The notes: generated by a model from the sequence alone, not told the origin. DNA of 64,000 nucleotides from DASRHD01 sp035485575 (GCA_035485575.1 DATHNW010000010.1:62001-126000), one strand, 5' to 3'; positions 50,314 through 59,054 are shown, numbered from the stretch's first letter. A program made the numbers and translations.

Positions 50314-51176
50314 ACTACCGGCATTCTTTTCACGCGGGCAACTTTGCCGACGTCTTCAAGCATGCGCTGCTGGTGCGGCTCGTGCGCGCGCTGCAGCAAA
50401 AGGAAAAGGGCTTCCTCTACCTCGACACGCACGCGGGCCGCGGACACTACGACCTCGTCGCCGCGGCACAGGGCGACACGCTCGCGCGCAGGCCGGAGTG
50501 GCCCGACGGAATCGGCCGGTTGTGGGCGCGCAGCGATTTGCCCGCGGCGCTGGCAGATTACGTGTCCTTGGTCCGGGAATTTGACCGGCAAAATGACCAG
50601 GGCGCGGCTATGCCCCGCTTTTATCCGGGTTCGCCGCGGCTGGTGCAGCAGCTCGCGCGGCCGCAGGACCGGCTGGCGCTGAGTGAAAAACATCCCGGGG
50701 AGTGCGCGGAGCTGCGGGCGGAGTTTGCGCGGGAGAGGCGGGTGAGCGTGCATGAGATGGACGGCTACACGGCGTTGCGTGCAATGCTGCCGCCACCGGA
50801 ACGACGCGCGCTTGTGCTTATCGATCCGCCGTTCGAGGCGCAGGATGAGTTCGCGCAAATCACCGGGGCGCTACGCGAGGGACTGCGGCGGCTGCCGGGC
50901 GGGGTGTTTGCCATCTGGTATCCGCTGACGGAGCGGGCGCGCGTGGATACATTTTTTGCGGAGCTGGAAACGCTGAAGCTGCCGCCGACCCTGGCACTGG
51001 AGCTGGCAGTGGCGGGTGAGGCGAGCGGTTTGAAAATGCGCGGGTGCGGGCTCGTGATCGTGAATCCGCCGTGGCAGTTTGACCGTGAGACGCAGGTTTT
51101 CATGCCGGTGCTGGCCGGATTGCTGGCTCAGGCGCCCGGTGAGGGCGCGGCGCTCCGCTGGCTCGTGCCGGAATGA
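50310..51176 (+). CDS. rlmJ: 23S rRNA (adenine-2030-N6)-methyltransferase RlmJ
   Basis: This 288-residue enzyme starts with GTG at 50310. The RlmJ signature begins MNYRHSFHAGNFADVFKHAL. FLYLDTHAGRGHYDL forms the SAM pocket. LVLIDPPFEAQDEF is the DPPF catalytic motif, and PGGVFAIWYPL follows. Its length is close to the E. coli protein. It is translationally coupled to the YhcH-family gene upstream. Confidence 0.95.
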   Translation: MNYRHSFHAGNFADVFKHALLVRLVRALQQKEKGFLYLDTHAGRGHYDLVAAAQGDTLARRPEWPDGIGRLWARSDLPAALADYVSLVREFDRQNDQGAAMPRFYPGSPRLVQQLARPQDRLALSEKHPGECAELRAEFARERRVSVHEMDGYTALRAMLPPPERRALVLIDPPFEAQDEFAQITGALREGLRRLPGGVFAIWYPLTERARVDTFFAELETLKLPPTLALELAVAGEASGLKMRGCGLVIVNPPWQFDRETQVFMPVLAGLLAQAPGEGAALRWLVPE

Positions 51177-51194
51177 AGAAGCCGGCCACCGGCC

Positions 51195-51395
51195 TTAACG
51201 CAGGCGGGAATTTCTGTCGTGGAAATGCGCGGAGAACGGCAGGTCGCCGCCCAGTTGCTGCGGAGTGGGCAGCGAGGGGGCCTTGAAGACCGGGCGGTTC
51301 CATTGCACATCCTTGCGCGCGACAATACGGAGGATTTCCGACCCGGGATGGGCGGGATCACGCGCAAGGCGAAGAAGATGGAAAAGCGAGTGCAT
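51195..51395 (-). CDS. Possible small hypothetical protein
   Basis: This 66-residue frame (MHSLFHLLRLARDPAHPGSE, then LRIVARKDVQWNRP) reads cleanly and fills most of the gap between rlmJ and hsp20. Composition looks protein-like, with an amphipathic N-terminal helix. No family is recognised, and no ribosome site is obvious. It may be real but unproven. Confidence 0.4.
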   Translation of the reverse strand: MHSLFHLLRLARDPAHPGSEILRIVARKDVQWNRPVFKAPSLPTPQQLGGDLPFSAHFHDRNSRLR

Positions 51396-51455
51396 GGGGT
51401 GGCATGGAGGTTGAGTCTGTTATCGGCACAAAGATGAGGGTGCTGAAATTAAAAC

Positions 51456-51872
51456 TCAGGCCACGCTTTGCGCGCGGGCAGGTGCGCCCGCGGCAGCGCC
51501 CGCCGGCTGCTTCTTGGGCAGCAGGAGGGTGAGCACCCCGCTGGCGATCTCGGCCTGCAGGCCGGCGTAGTCGAGGCCGTGGCCGAGCCGCAGGCGCAGC
51601 TGGTAGTCCCGCTGTGCGTTTTCCAGGTGCAGCGCAGAAAAATTCACCCGCACGAAATGCGCCTTGCGCGCCGTGATGGTGAGGTCGGGACCGCGGGTGG
51701 CGATCTCCACTCCCGCAGCTTCGACTCCCGGCACGAACACCGTGAGCTTCACCGCGCCGGCGAGGTCCATGCAGTCGTAGTGCGGCTTGCGGAAAAGCCC
51801 GGCGGTGGCCGGAGCTTCGACGCTGCTGCTGGAACGACTGGTGGCGTTGGTGGGTTGGATGATCGTATGCAT
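51456..51872 (-). CDS. Hsp20/alpha-crystallin-family small heat-shock protein
   Basis: This 138-residue protein has an alpha-crystallin domain (about 33-120). LAGAVKLTVFVPGVEAAGVEIATRGPDLTITARK and LRLRLGHGLDYAGLQAEIASGVLTLLLPKK cover the beta strands, including the usual G-V-L-T-L. The N-terminal arm is short and Ser/Thr-rich. The C-terminal I-x-I/V is absent. It is a holdase chaperone. A nested palindrome 66-96 bp upstream is a likely control site. Confidence 0.88.
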   Translation of the reverse strand: MHTIIQPTNATSRSSSSVEAPATAGLFRKPHYDCMDLAGAVKLTVFVPGVEAAGVEIATRGPDLTITARKAHFVRVNFSALHLENAQRDYQLRLRLGHGLDYAGLQAEIASGVLTLLLPKKQPAGAAAGAPARAQSVA

Positions 51873-51937
51873 GGGAAAAGTGTAAAAATGGAAATAGTCA
51901 GCTGGTCTCGGAGGAGGACCGCCGGGTTTCTTGATCG

Positions 51938-51968
51938 CTAAACTGTTTCCGTTAAACGGAGTGTTTAG
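51938..51968. promoter_or_regulatory. Nested palindrome upstream of hsp20
   Basis: Outer arms CTAAAC (51938-51943) and GTTTAG (51963-51968) flank the inner dyad TCCGTT-A-AACGGA (51948-51960). It lies 66-96 bp before the hsp20 start. It is not the classical CIRCE sequence. A heat-shock-type CTTGAA lies just upstream, but the matching -10 was not found. Confidence 0.55.
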
Positions 51969-52105
51969 TTCAAGTAGCCCGAGCCCGTGGATTTATGCCA
52001 CTGGGCGACGACCGGACGCATCTGCGCGCAGCAAATCGCAAGGCTGGCCTTCGTAAACGAAGTGCCGGCCGTGCCGCGCGTGATGAGTTGATAATTCCGG
52101 TTCAT
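51965..52105 (-). CDS. Possible 46-residue small protein upstream of hsp20
   Basis: The frame is MNRNYQLITRGTAGTSFTKA, ending in TGSGYLN. Third-codon positions are GC-rich, as in neighbouring genes. The stop lies inside the palindrome upstream of hsp20, so if translated it could be a leader gene. No family is recognised and no ribosome site is seen. Confidence 0.35.
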   Translation of the reverse strand: MNRNYQLITRGTAGTSFTKASLAICCAQMRPVVAQWHKSTGSGYLN

Positions 52106-52206
52106 CTGAAGAATGTGAATATGCATAAAGCAGGCGCAGTGCCAAGTTTTTTTCAATTTGTGCAGCGAAGTTGCGTGCCGGCCCATGGCGCCTCAGCTTT
52201 GCGGAC

Positions 52207-52581
52207 ATGAACCCGATGACCGATGCGACGACGACGTTTGCGGAGACCAAGACGCGCGTGCTGGCCTTTGCGCGTGAGCGTGACTGGGAGCAGTTTCACG
52301 CGCCGAAAAACCTGAGCATGGCGCTCGCGGCCGAGGCCGCGGAATTGATGGAGCATTTCCTCTGGGCGACGCCGGAGCAATCGCGCGACATCGCGCGCGA
52401 CCCGGCCAAGCGCCGGAAGATCGAGGAGGAGGTGGCCGACGTCGTCATCTACGCGCTTGAGTTCGCTAACATGACGGGCCTCGACGTGGCCGCGGTGATC
52501 GAGGCGAAGATGGCGGCCAACGCGAAAAAATATCCGGTCGAAAAAGCGCGCGGGCGCTCGGAAAAATACACCGAGCTATAA
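52207..52581 (+). CDS. MazG-like nucleotide pyrophosphohydrolase
   Basis: This 124-residue protein is read from the ATG at 52207. It has the all-alpha NTP-PPase pattern: FARERDWEQFHAPKNLSMALAAEAAELMEHFLW with the EExxE-type metal motif, then KIEEEVADVVIYALEFANM with E-x3-D. It resembles the iMazG/RS21-C6 group that removes dCTP or modified nucleotides. It stands alone on the plus strand. Confidence 0.9.
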   Translation: MNPMTDATTTFAETKTRVLAFARERDWEQFHAPKNLSMALAAEAAELMEHFLWATPEQSRDIARDPAKRRKIEEEVADVVIYALEFANMTGLDVAAVIEAKMAANAKKYPVEKARGRSEKYTEL

Positions 52582-52718
52582 GCCGGTTCAGGGCAAGTTG
52601 CCTGGGCGCCGGCTGCGGGCGTGGCCAAATTTTTTTCCAGCCGGGTTTTGCACCTTTGGATAAGACCTGCGCGCAGGGGAGGAAAGAGGCGCGGCGCCGG
52701 TTGACGCCCGGCGGAAAA

Positions 52719-53114
52719 ATGTCGGATGCTCCGGGGCAAGAAACCATGCCGTCATCCCTCGCTGCAAAAAAGGAAAAGATCGTCCGCAACTACTACGTGC
52801 TGCCCTGCTGCCTGCTGCTGCTCAATCTCTGCAACAGCATCATCACCTACAAATCCGGCACCATCCATGACGAATTGCTGCGCACGCTCTTTGTCATCGG
52901 CATGGTCCTCATCGGCAGCTCGATCGTGGCCTTCGTCATCGCTCCGGCTATCGAGGCGGTGGTGCGGGCATTGCGGCGCACGAGCCGGCAGGGCGCCGGC
53001 GACTTGGGCGAGATGCTTTTTCTCGTGGCGCTCGGTGTGGGCGTTTTCTGCCTTTATTACGAGGCCACCATCCACGGCCCGCAGGCGCTGCTGCCGGCGG
53101 TGTGGAGAAACTAG
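52719..53114 (+). CDS. Small membrane protein, three helices
   Basis: This 131-residue protein is read from the ATG at 52719. Three hydrophobic segments are seen (about 25-44, 57-80 and 97-115), for example LRTLFVIGMVLIGSSIVAFVIAPAIEAVV and MLFLVALGVGVFCLYYEAT. No family is recognised. The N-terminal 20 residues are polar and cytoplasmic. It converges on the giant repeat gene with a 32-bp gap. Confidence 0.7.
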   Translation: MSDAPGQETMPSSLAAKKEKIVRNYYVLPCCLLLLNLCNSIITYKSGTIHDELLRTLFVIGMVLIGSSIVAFVIAPAIEAVVRALRRTSRQGAGDLGEMLFLVALGVGVFCLYYEATIHGPQALLPAVWRN

Positions 53115-53146
53115 GGGCGAACGCGTGAATTAAATGTTCCCAGGAC

Positions 53147-56100
53147 TCAGTCGTTGGGCTGCCAGGGCGCGGGCACATTGCCGAGCGGAACGAAGCTGGT
53201 GGGCGTCGTGCCGTTCATGAGAAACAGGCCGGTGTCCCCGGTCGTGGCATTGCGCAGGAGGATGTCGACGGAACCGTCGCCGTTGAAATCGGCGAGGCCG
53301 GCCACCGTCCACGGCAGCGGTAGGTTGCCGACCGGCTCGAAGTCGGTGGCAGTCGCTCCATCCATCAAGCTGACGATCAGGTCGCCGGTTGTGGGATTGT
53401 ACCAGAGGAGGTCGGATTTGCCATCGCCGTTGAAGTCGCCCACGCCGACGATCGTCCATGGCGAAGGCAGGGTGCCGATTGAAATATAACCGGTGACGGT
53501 GGTGCCGTCCAACGCCCAGAAGCCGACTTCGCCGGTCGTGGTGTTGTCCAGGAAGACATCGGTCTGCCCGTCGCCATTGAAGTCCCCCAAGCCGGCCACG
53601 GTCCAGGCCGGATCGAGCGCGCCGAGACCGACGTAACTGGTGATGGTGGTGCCGCTCATGAGCGTGACGCCAATTTCGCCGGTGGTACCGTTGCGCCAGA
53701 GGATGTCGGCATTGCCGTCCTGGTTGAAGTCGCCCACTCCGACAATGCTCCACGGCGCGCCGATGTTGGCGATGAAACTGGCGCCGGTGACAGAGGTGCC
53801 GTTCATGGTCCACACCGCCACGTCGCCGGTGGTGGCATTGTGCCAGAGGATGTCGGGCTGTCCGTCGCCATTGAAATCACGCAAGGCCCAGCTCGGAATA
53901 GGACGGGAGATGGTGTAAGTACCGCTGGTCATTGTGCTGTCGCTGAGACCGGTCCCATAGGCGATGGCTTGCAGGTTTGTGGTGATGCTGATCGTCACTG
54001 GGCTAGAGTAGATCGTGCCGTTTGCTTCTGTCGGCGTGCTGCCGTCGGTGGTGTAGCGGATGGTGGCGCCGCTCGTGGCTGATGTGATCGTCAGGGTCTG
54101 CGCACTGGTGTAAGTCCCGGGGGTAGGGCTGAAGACCGGCGCGACGGCTTGTGGCGGAGGCGGAAGAATCAGTTGAAAAATTACGCCCTGATTGGAGGTG
54201 CCCCCACTATAGGCAGTGCCGTAGAGATTGCCATCGCGGCCCTGTACTAATGCGGCTTCAGGATTGGCTCCATTGGCACCGTCAAAAGAGATCAGGGTGG
54301 TTAAGACACCGGCTGGCGTGATCTTAAAGATAGTGCCCTTATTACTGCTACCTCCACTTTTGGTTGTGCCGTAGAAATTGCCGTCACTGCCTTGCACTAG
54401 CGCGGCTTCAGGATCAGCTCCATTGCTACCGTTAAACGAAATGAGTGTGATCAAAGGACCAGGGCTTGATGGAGTCGTTGTGAAAATGGTGCCTAGGTTC
54501 CCATTGCCCCCCTCTGTGGCTGTTCCATAGAAGTTGCCATCGCGGCCCTGTGCGAGTGCTGCCACAGGTTTAATCCCACTGGCTAAATTAAAAGATGGCC
54601 CCCCGGTCAAGATACCGGCTGGGGTCATCTTAAAGAACATGCCACCGAGGCCGCTGCTTTGGCATGTCCCATAGAAGTTGCCATCACTGCTTGATATCAA
54701 AGTATTGGGCTGGCCCCCATTAGCGCCATTAAACGAAATCAGAGTGGTCAAGATACCCGCTGGGGTCATTCGAAAGATCGTGCCTTGGAGATTAAAAGGA
54801 ATGCTGCTATATCTGGTCGTGCCGTAGAAATTGCCATCGCTGCCCTGCACCAACGCTGCAAAGGGCTGGGTTCCATTGGTGCCGTTAAATGAAACCAAGG
54901 TAGTTAAGACGCCCGTTGGGGTCATCTTGAAGACGGTGCCATTACTGCCGCTGCCTCCAAATGAAGTAGTGCCATAGAAATTGCCGTCACCGCCCTGCAC
55001 CAACGCTGCAGAGGGCTGGGCTCCATTGGTGCCGTTAAATGAAACCAAAGGCGTAAAGGTGCCCGTTGGCGTTATTTTAAAGATCGTGCCATTGCCTCCA
55101 AATGCAGTTGTGCCATAAAAATTACCATCGCTACCTTGAACCAAGGCAGCCGTAGGCCCCCCGCCTCCGTCGAATCCTGTAAAATTATGAATGACGTTTA
55201 TGCTCGTGGCTGAAGAAGCAATAATCGTGTAGAGACCGCTTGTCACCGGACTGTCGGCAAAGTCGCTCCCGTAGGCAATGGCCTTCAGCATGATCGAGTT
55301 GCTGATGGTCACAGGACCAGAGTAGATCGTGCCGTTGGTTTCGGTGGGTGTGCTGCCATCAGTCGTGTAGCGGATTGTAGCAATAGAAGCAGCCGAGGTC
55401 ATCGCCACGATCTGCGCACTTGCATAGGTGCCGGGAGCGGGGCTGAAGACTGGGGCTGGAGCGGGTGGAAATGCATAGAAACTGCTCGTCACGGGGCTGT
55501 CATTGTGGCCGTCGGCATATGCGATGGCTTTCAGGGTCGTCGGGCTACTGATGGTCACCGGGCCAGAGTAAAGCGTGCCATAGTTTTCAGTTGGCGTGTT
55601 GCCGTCGGTCGTGTAACGAACGGATGCAAATCCGAAATCGTCGGTGATCGTCACGCTTTGTGTGGTAGTGTAGGTGCCGCCAGACGGACTAAACGTTGGG
55701 GCCGGTACTGGTGCAATCGAGTAGTTGGCGCTGGTGATGCTGCTATCATCGTGGGCATCATCATAAGCGATGGCTTGCAGTGTCGTATTCACGGTGATGG
55801 TCACCGAGCCGGAGTAAAGCGCGCCATTGGTTTCACTCGGCGTGCTGCCGTCGGTCGTATAGCGGATTAGTGCACCACTGGTTGCTGATGTCATGGTCAC
55901 ATTCTGCGCATTTGCGTAAGTACCGGCAGCAGGGCTGAAAACCGGTGCCAGTGGAACAATCATATATGTGCCCCTGGTCACTGGGCTATCGATAATCCCA
56001 GTTTCATAGGCGATGGCTTGCAGGTTTGTGGTGCTGTTAATGCTCACCGGGACGCCGGTATAGATTATGCCAGTGGTTTCACTCGGTGTGCTGCCATCGG

Positions 56101-57331
56101 TTGTGTAGCGAATGGACGCAGCGCTAGTGGCCGTGGAGATCGTTACCGATTGTGCGCTGGTATAGGTGCCGGCCTCGGGGCTGAACGTCGGCGTGGCGAC
56201 CTGAGGCAAAAGAGTCAGCTGAAAAACCACTCCTTCACCGGCGGTGCCTCCCTCGTTAGCCATGCCGTAAAAGTTGCCGTCGCTACCCTGTACCAAAGAT
56301 CCCGGGATTGCCCCATTGGTGTAGTTAAACGAAGCCAAGGTGGTCAGGATACCATCTGGCGTCATCTGAAAGACAGTGCCTTCGTTGGCACTGCCACCAT
56401 ATTCGGTTGCGCCGCAGAAATTGCCATCGCTGCCCTGCACCAAAGATTCCGGGATTGCCCCATTGGTGTAGTTAAACGAAACTAGGGTGGTCAGAGTGCC
56501 ATCCGGGGTCATCTTAAAGACAGTGCCTTCGTTGTATTCGGTTGTGCCGTAGAAATTGCCATCACTGCCCTGCACCAACGCTGCAGAGGGCTGGGCTCCA
56601 TTGGTGCCGTTAAATGAAACCAAGGTAGTCAGAACGCCTTCTGGGGTCATCCTGAAGACAGTGCCCTTTCCATCGCTGCCTCCGTAATAAGTTGTGCCAT
56701 AGAAATTGCCGTCATTGCCCTGCACCAGACCGGCGAAAGGCTGTTCTCCATTGGCGCCGCTAAATGCAACCAAGGTAGTCAGGACGCCATCTGGAGTTAT
56801 CTGAAAGACGGTGCCAGCATTGGCATCGCTTCCACTTGAGGTTGTGCCATAAAAATTGCCGTCGTTACCTTGTACCAGAGCCGCCTGGGGATTGGCCCCA
56901 TTGGCGCCGTTAAACGAAACCAACGTGGTCAATATGCCAGTTGGAGTCATCTTAAAGACCGTACCTTCGTTGCTGATGCCACCAATTAAAGTCGTGCCAT
57001 AGAAATTGCCGTCACTGCCCTGTACCAACGCCGCAGAGGGCTGGGCTCCATTAGAGCCGTTAAATGCAACCAAGGTAGTTAAGCCCCCCGTTGGGGTCAT
57101 CTTGAAGACGGTGCCGCCGGTGCTACCGCTTCCACCATTGGTCGTGCCATAAAAATTACCGTCGCTGCCTTGCACCAAGCTTCCCGCAGGATAGATCCCT
57201 CCATTGTTGGACGAGGTAAAATTGTAGATCACATTCAATCTGGCGGCTTGCGCGGAGAAAGTGCAGGCAAAGCCAAAGACGAATACGAAGACAAGTGGCA
57301 GAAACCGGCGTGGGAGAAGGATGGGCATCAT
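53147..57331 (-). CDS. Giant secreted repeat protein (Gloeo_Verruco, chitobiase-like, FG-GAP)
   Basis: This 1394-residue protein has a signal peptide (about 1-30). Gloeo_Verruco-type repeats follow at about 40-385, each with VQGSDGNFYGTT, GTVFKMTPxGxLTTLVSFNG and TNGAQP. Four chitobiase-like modules occupy about 385-705 (APVFSPxxGTYxxAQ, IRYTTDGSTP). A second Gloeo_Verruco block (about 710-1075) and a fifth chitobiase-like module come next. At the C-terminus, five FG-GAP-type repeats (about 1160-1394) each carry a calcium-type DFNGDGxxD loop. It is likely a surface or secreted propeller-like protein. The Gloeo_Verruco portion is clearly poorer in GC than the FG-GAP end, which suggests mosaic origin. 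Function is unknown. Confidence 0.85.
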   Translation of the reverse strand: MMPILLPRRFLPLVFVFVFGFACTFSAQAARLNVIYNFTSSNNGGIYPAGSLVQGSDGNFYGTTNGGSGSTGGTVFKMTPTGGLTTLVAFNGSNGAQPSAALVQGSDGNFYGTTLIGGISNEGTVFKMTPTGILTTLVSFNGANGANPQAALVQGNDGNFYGTTSSGSDANAGTVFQITPDGVLTTLVAFSGANGEQPFAGLVQGNDGNFYGTTYYGGSDGKGTVFRMTPEGVLTTLVSFNGTNGAQPSAALVQGSDGNFYGTTEYNEGTVFKMTPDGTLTTLVSFNYTNGAIPESLVQGSDGNFCGATEYGGSANEGTVFQMTPDGILTTLASFNYTNGAIPGSLVQGSDGNFYGMANEGGTAGEGVVFQLTLLPQVATPTFSPEAGTYTSAQSVTISTATSAASIRYTTDGSTPSETTGIIYTGVPVSINSTTNLQAIAYETGIIDSPVTRGTYMIVPLAPVFSPAAGTYANAQNVTMTSATSGALIRYTTDGSTPSETNGALYSGSVTITVNTTLQAIAYDDAHDDSSITSANYSIAPVPAPTFSPSGGTYTTTQSVTITDDFGFASVRYTTDGNTPTENYGTLYSGPVTISSPTTLKAIAYADGHNDSPVTSSFYAFPPAPAPVFSPAPGTYASAQIVAMTSAASIATIRYTTDGSTPTETNGTIYSGPVTISNSIMLKAIAYGSDFADSPVTSGLYTIIASSATSINVIHNFTGFDGGGGPTAALVQGSDGNFYGTTAFGGNGTIFKITPTGTFTPLVSFNGTNGAQPSAALVQGGDGNFYGTTSFGGSGSNGTVFKMTPTGVLTTLVSFNGTNGTQPFAALVQGSDGNFYGTTRYSSIPFNLQGTIFRMTPAGILTTLISFNGANGGQPNTLISSSDGNFYGTCQSSGLGGMFFKMTPAGILTGGPSFNLASGIKPVAALAQGRDGNFYGTATEGGNGNLGTIFTTTPSSPGPLITLISFNGSNGADPEAALVQGSDGNFYGTTKSGGSSNKGTIFKITPAGVLTTLISFDGANGANPEAALVQGRDGNLYGTAYSGGTSNQGVIFQLILPPPPQAVAPVFSPTPGTYTSAQTLTITSATSGATIRYTTDGSTPTEANGTIYSSPVTISITTNLQAIAYGTGLSDSTMTSGTYTISRPIPSWALRDFNGDGQPDILWHNATTGDVAVWTMNGTSVTGASFIANIGAPWSIVGVGDFNQDGNADILWRNGTTGEIGVTLMSGTTITSYVGLGALDPAWTVAGLGDFNGDGQTDVFLDNTTTGEVGFWALDGTTVTGYISIGTLPSPWTIVGVGDFNGDGKSDLLWYNPTTGDLIVSLMDGATATDFEPVGNLPLPWTVAGLADFNGDGSVDILLRNATTGDTGLFLMNGTTPTSFVPLGNVPAPWQPND

Positions 57332-57491
57332 CGAAAGATTTATGGATAAAGCAAAGGAGGGAAAGACGACGCAAAAGATGTGCCATCAGGCGAGGGAAAT
57401 AGGCCTTTTCTGCTGAGAGGCTTTTGGGTCGTAGCGGAAAGTAACGCGGCGCTGTAAAAAAGAGACACCGCCGTTGCGAAACCGTAACGAT

Positions 57492-58019
57492 TCAGGCTCT
57501 TGGCCGGAATGATTTCATGACGGCCTCGTCGGTCTCGAGCCGCGGGCCGCCGATGAGGTCCAGACAGTAGGGGATCGCTGGAAAAACGGCCTCGAGGTTT
57601 TCGCGGATGGCCTTGGGCCGGCCGGGCAGATTGACAATCAGGGTCTGGCCGCGGATGCCGGCGGTGGCGCGCGAGAGGATCGCCGTGGGCACGAACTTGA
57701 GCGAGGCGGCGCGCATGAGTTCACCGAAGCCCGGCAGGATTTTTTCGCACACGGCGACAGTGGCCTCAGGCGTGACGTCGCGCGGCGCCGGGCCGGTGCC
57801 GCCGGTCGTGACGACGAGCCCGCACCGGGCTTCGTCGGCGAGACGGCGCAGTTCGGCCTCGATGAGGACCCGTTCATCGGGAATGATTTTATAATCGACC
57901 TCGAACGGCGTCGTGAGCCAGGCGCGCAAGAGCGCGACGACGGCCTGGCCGGGCGTGTCTTCGTAAACGCCGGCAGCGGCGCGGTCAGAGATGTTGAGGA
58001 CGCCGATCTTCGCGATCAT
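57492..58019 (-). CDS. mog: MogA/MoaB molybdenum cofactor biosynthesis protein
   Basis: This 175-residue protein has the MoCF_biosynth motif TTGGTGPAPRDVTPEA, the opening IGVLNISDRAAAGVYEDTPG and LPGRPKAIRENL. It is similar in length to Mog, which adenylates molybdopterin. Only this one molybdenum gene is in the window. The giant repeat gene starts 160 bp downstream on the same strand but is probably unrelated. Confidence 0.9.
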   Translation of the reverse strand: MIAKIGVLNISDRAAAGVYEDTPGQAVVALLRAWLTTPFEVDYKIIPDERVLIEAELRRLADEARCGLVVTTGGTGPAPRDVTPEATVAVCEKILPGFGELMRAASLKFVPTAILSRATAGIRGQTLIVNLPGRPKAIRENLEAVFPAIPYCLDLIGGPRLETDEAVMKSFRPRA

Positions 58020-58113
58020 GTGAAAAGATTAATTAAGAAGCCGCGAGACCAGGCAATGAAAGCGGAGATGCGGGAATAAAATCATCAGAATTCATGATTT
58101 CAGGGTTTCCGAA

Positions 58114-58968
58114 TTAAAATTTTCGCCGGATTTCCTCCGATGTCATGCCTTGGGCCCGCAGTGCGCGCAGGCTGAGTGCGTCGTGGCGCTTGGCCAGGCG
58201 CACGCCCTGTTCGTCGGCCATGAGTTCGCAGTGATAAAACGCCGGCGGCGTGAGGCCGAGCGACTGATAGACCAGCAGCTGGCGAAAAGTGGACCGGACG
58301 AGGTCAGCGCCGCGCACGACTTCGGTAATGTCCATGGCCGCGTCGTCCACGGCGCAGGCGAGTTGGTAGCTGGGTACGTCGTCCTTGCGCCAGACGAGAA
58401 AGTCGCCGAAATCACGGCCGCTCACGGCGCGTTGCGGGCCGAGATGACCGTCGATGAACTGGAGTTCCTCGTCATCGGGCACGCGAAGGCGCCAGTTGAC
58501 GGAGATTTTTTCGCCGAGCGGCGGCAGTGGTGTCTCGGCGGACGGGCGGAAACTTTTCGGATAAACCGGTTCGTCGGCTTCGCCGCCCTCGTGCGGTGCG
58601 CTGGCGGCTTCGAGCACGTCGCGCCGCGAACGCGTGCAGGGGAAGATCAGCCGGGCGGCGTGGAGCTTTTCCAGTGCGGCGCGGTAAAAGGGGCGGCGCT
58701 GGCTCTGGTTGTAGGGCGCGTGCGGGCCGCCGATGTCCGGCCCCTCCTGCCAGACGAAGCCAAACCAGCGTAGGTCCTCAAGCATGGTGTCCACGAAATC
58801 CAGCCGGAAGCGCGTGGCGTCGAGGTCTTCGTTGCGCAGGACCAGCGCGCCATGGGCGGCGCGGGCGCGCTCGGCCGCGATCCAGAACGTGCGCGCGTGT
58901 CCGAGGTGCAGGTGCCCGGTGGGGGAGGGCGCGAGGCGGCCGCGATAGGTTGGATTGTTTTTGACCAC
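58114..58968 (-). CDS. gluQ: Glutamyl-Q tRNA(Asp) synthetase
   Basis: This 284-residue protein is a truncated GluRS that glutamylates queuosine in tRNA-Asp. The HIGH-like motif is SPTGHLHLGHA (about 14-24) and the KMSKS-like motif is RLAKRHD near residue 262. FGFVWQEGPDIGG and VVRGADLVRSTFRQLLVYQSLGL are family marks. The zinc site is degraded: FPCTRSRRDV keeps one Cys of CxC, and the later Cys is Phe (VYPKSFRP). It starts with GTG, which lies inside a leader repeat (CGGTGGTC). A later in-frame start is less likely. Confidence 0.88.
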   Translation of the reverse strand: MVKNNPTYRGRLAPSPTGHLHLGHARTFWIAAERARAAHGALVLRNEDLDATRFRLDFVDTMLEDLRWFGFVWQEGPDIGGPHAPYNQSQRRPFYRAALEKLHAARLIFPCTRSRRDVLEAASAPHEGGEADEPVYPKSFRPSAETPLPPLGEKISVNWRLRVPDDEELQFIDGHLGPQRAVSGRDFGDFLVWRKDDVPSYQLACAVDDAAMDITEVVRGADLVRSTFRQLLVYQSLGLTPPAFYHCELMADEQGVRLAKRHDALSLRALRAQGMTSEEIRRKF

Positions 58969-58996
58969 CGATTTTCAGCCAATCTCAGCCAATTCA
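58963..58996 (-). repeat. Leader repeat at the gluQ start
   Basis: In the gene's sense the strand reads CTGAATTGGCTGAGATTGGC and ends CGGTGGTC. The unit ATTGGCTG recurs at about 11-bp period. The annotated GTG start codon is inside the last unit. Confidence 0.65.
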
Positions 58997-59013
58997 GGGC
59001 AAACTCCAAAACA

Positions 59014-59046
59014 ATTTGCGTGAATTGGCGCTGATAAGCGGTTCAA
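59014..59046 (+). repeat. Leader repeat upstream of the LOG-family gene
   Basis: TTGCGTGAATTGGCGCTGAT continues to AAGCGGTTCAAG, ending about 8 bp before the ATG at 59055. It points away from the gluQ copy, so both genes of this divergent pair have a copy reading in their own sense. Confidence 0.6.
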
Positions 59047-59054
59047 GATTGCCC

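Larger units (their letters stand above)
51873..52206. other. Intergenic region between hsp20 and the MazG-like gene
   Basis: This 334-bp region carries a palindromic control site (51938-51968) and a possible 46-residue frame (51965-52105). It also has an AT-rich part (52100-52170) that should hold the promoter of the MazG-like gene. Nothing else is seen. Confidence 0.4.

Noticed and set aside
51969..51990. Heat-shock sigma promoter upstream of hsp20
   Set aside because: CTTGAA is present but no CCCCAT-like -10 box follows at the right distance.
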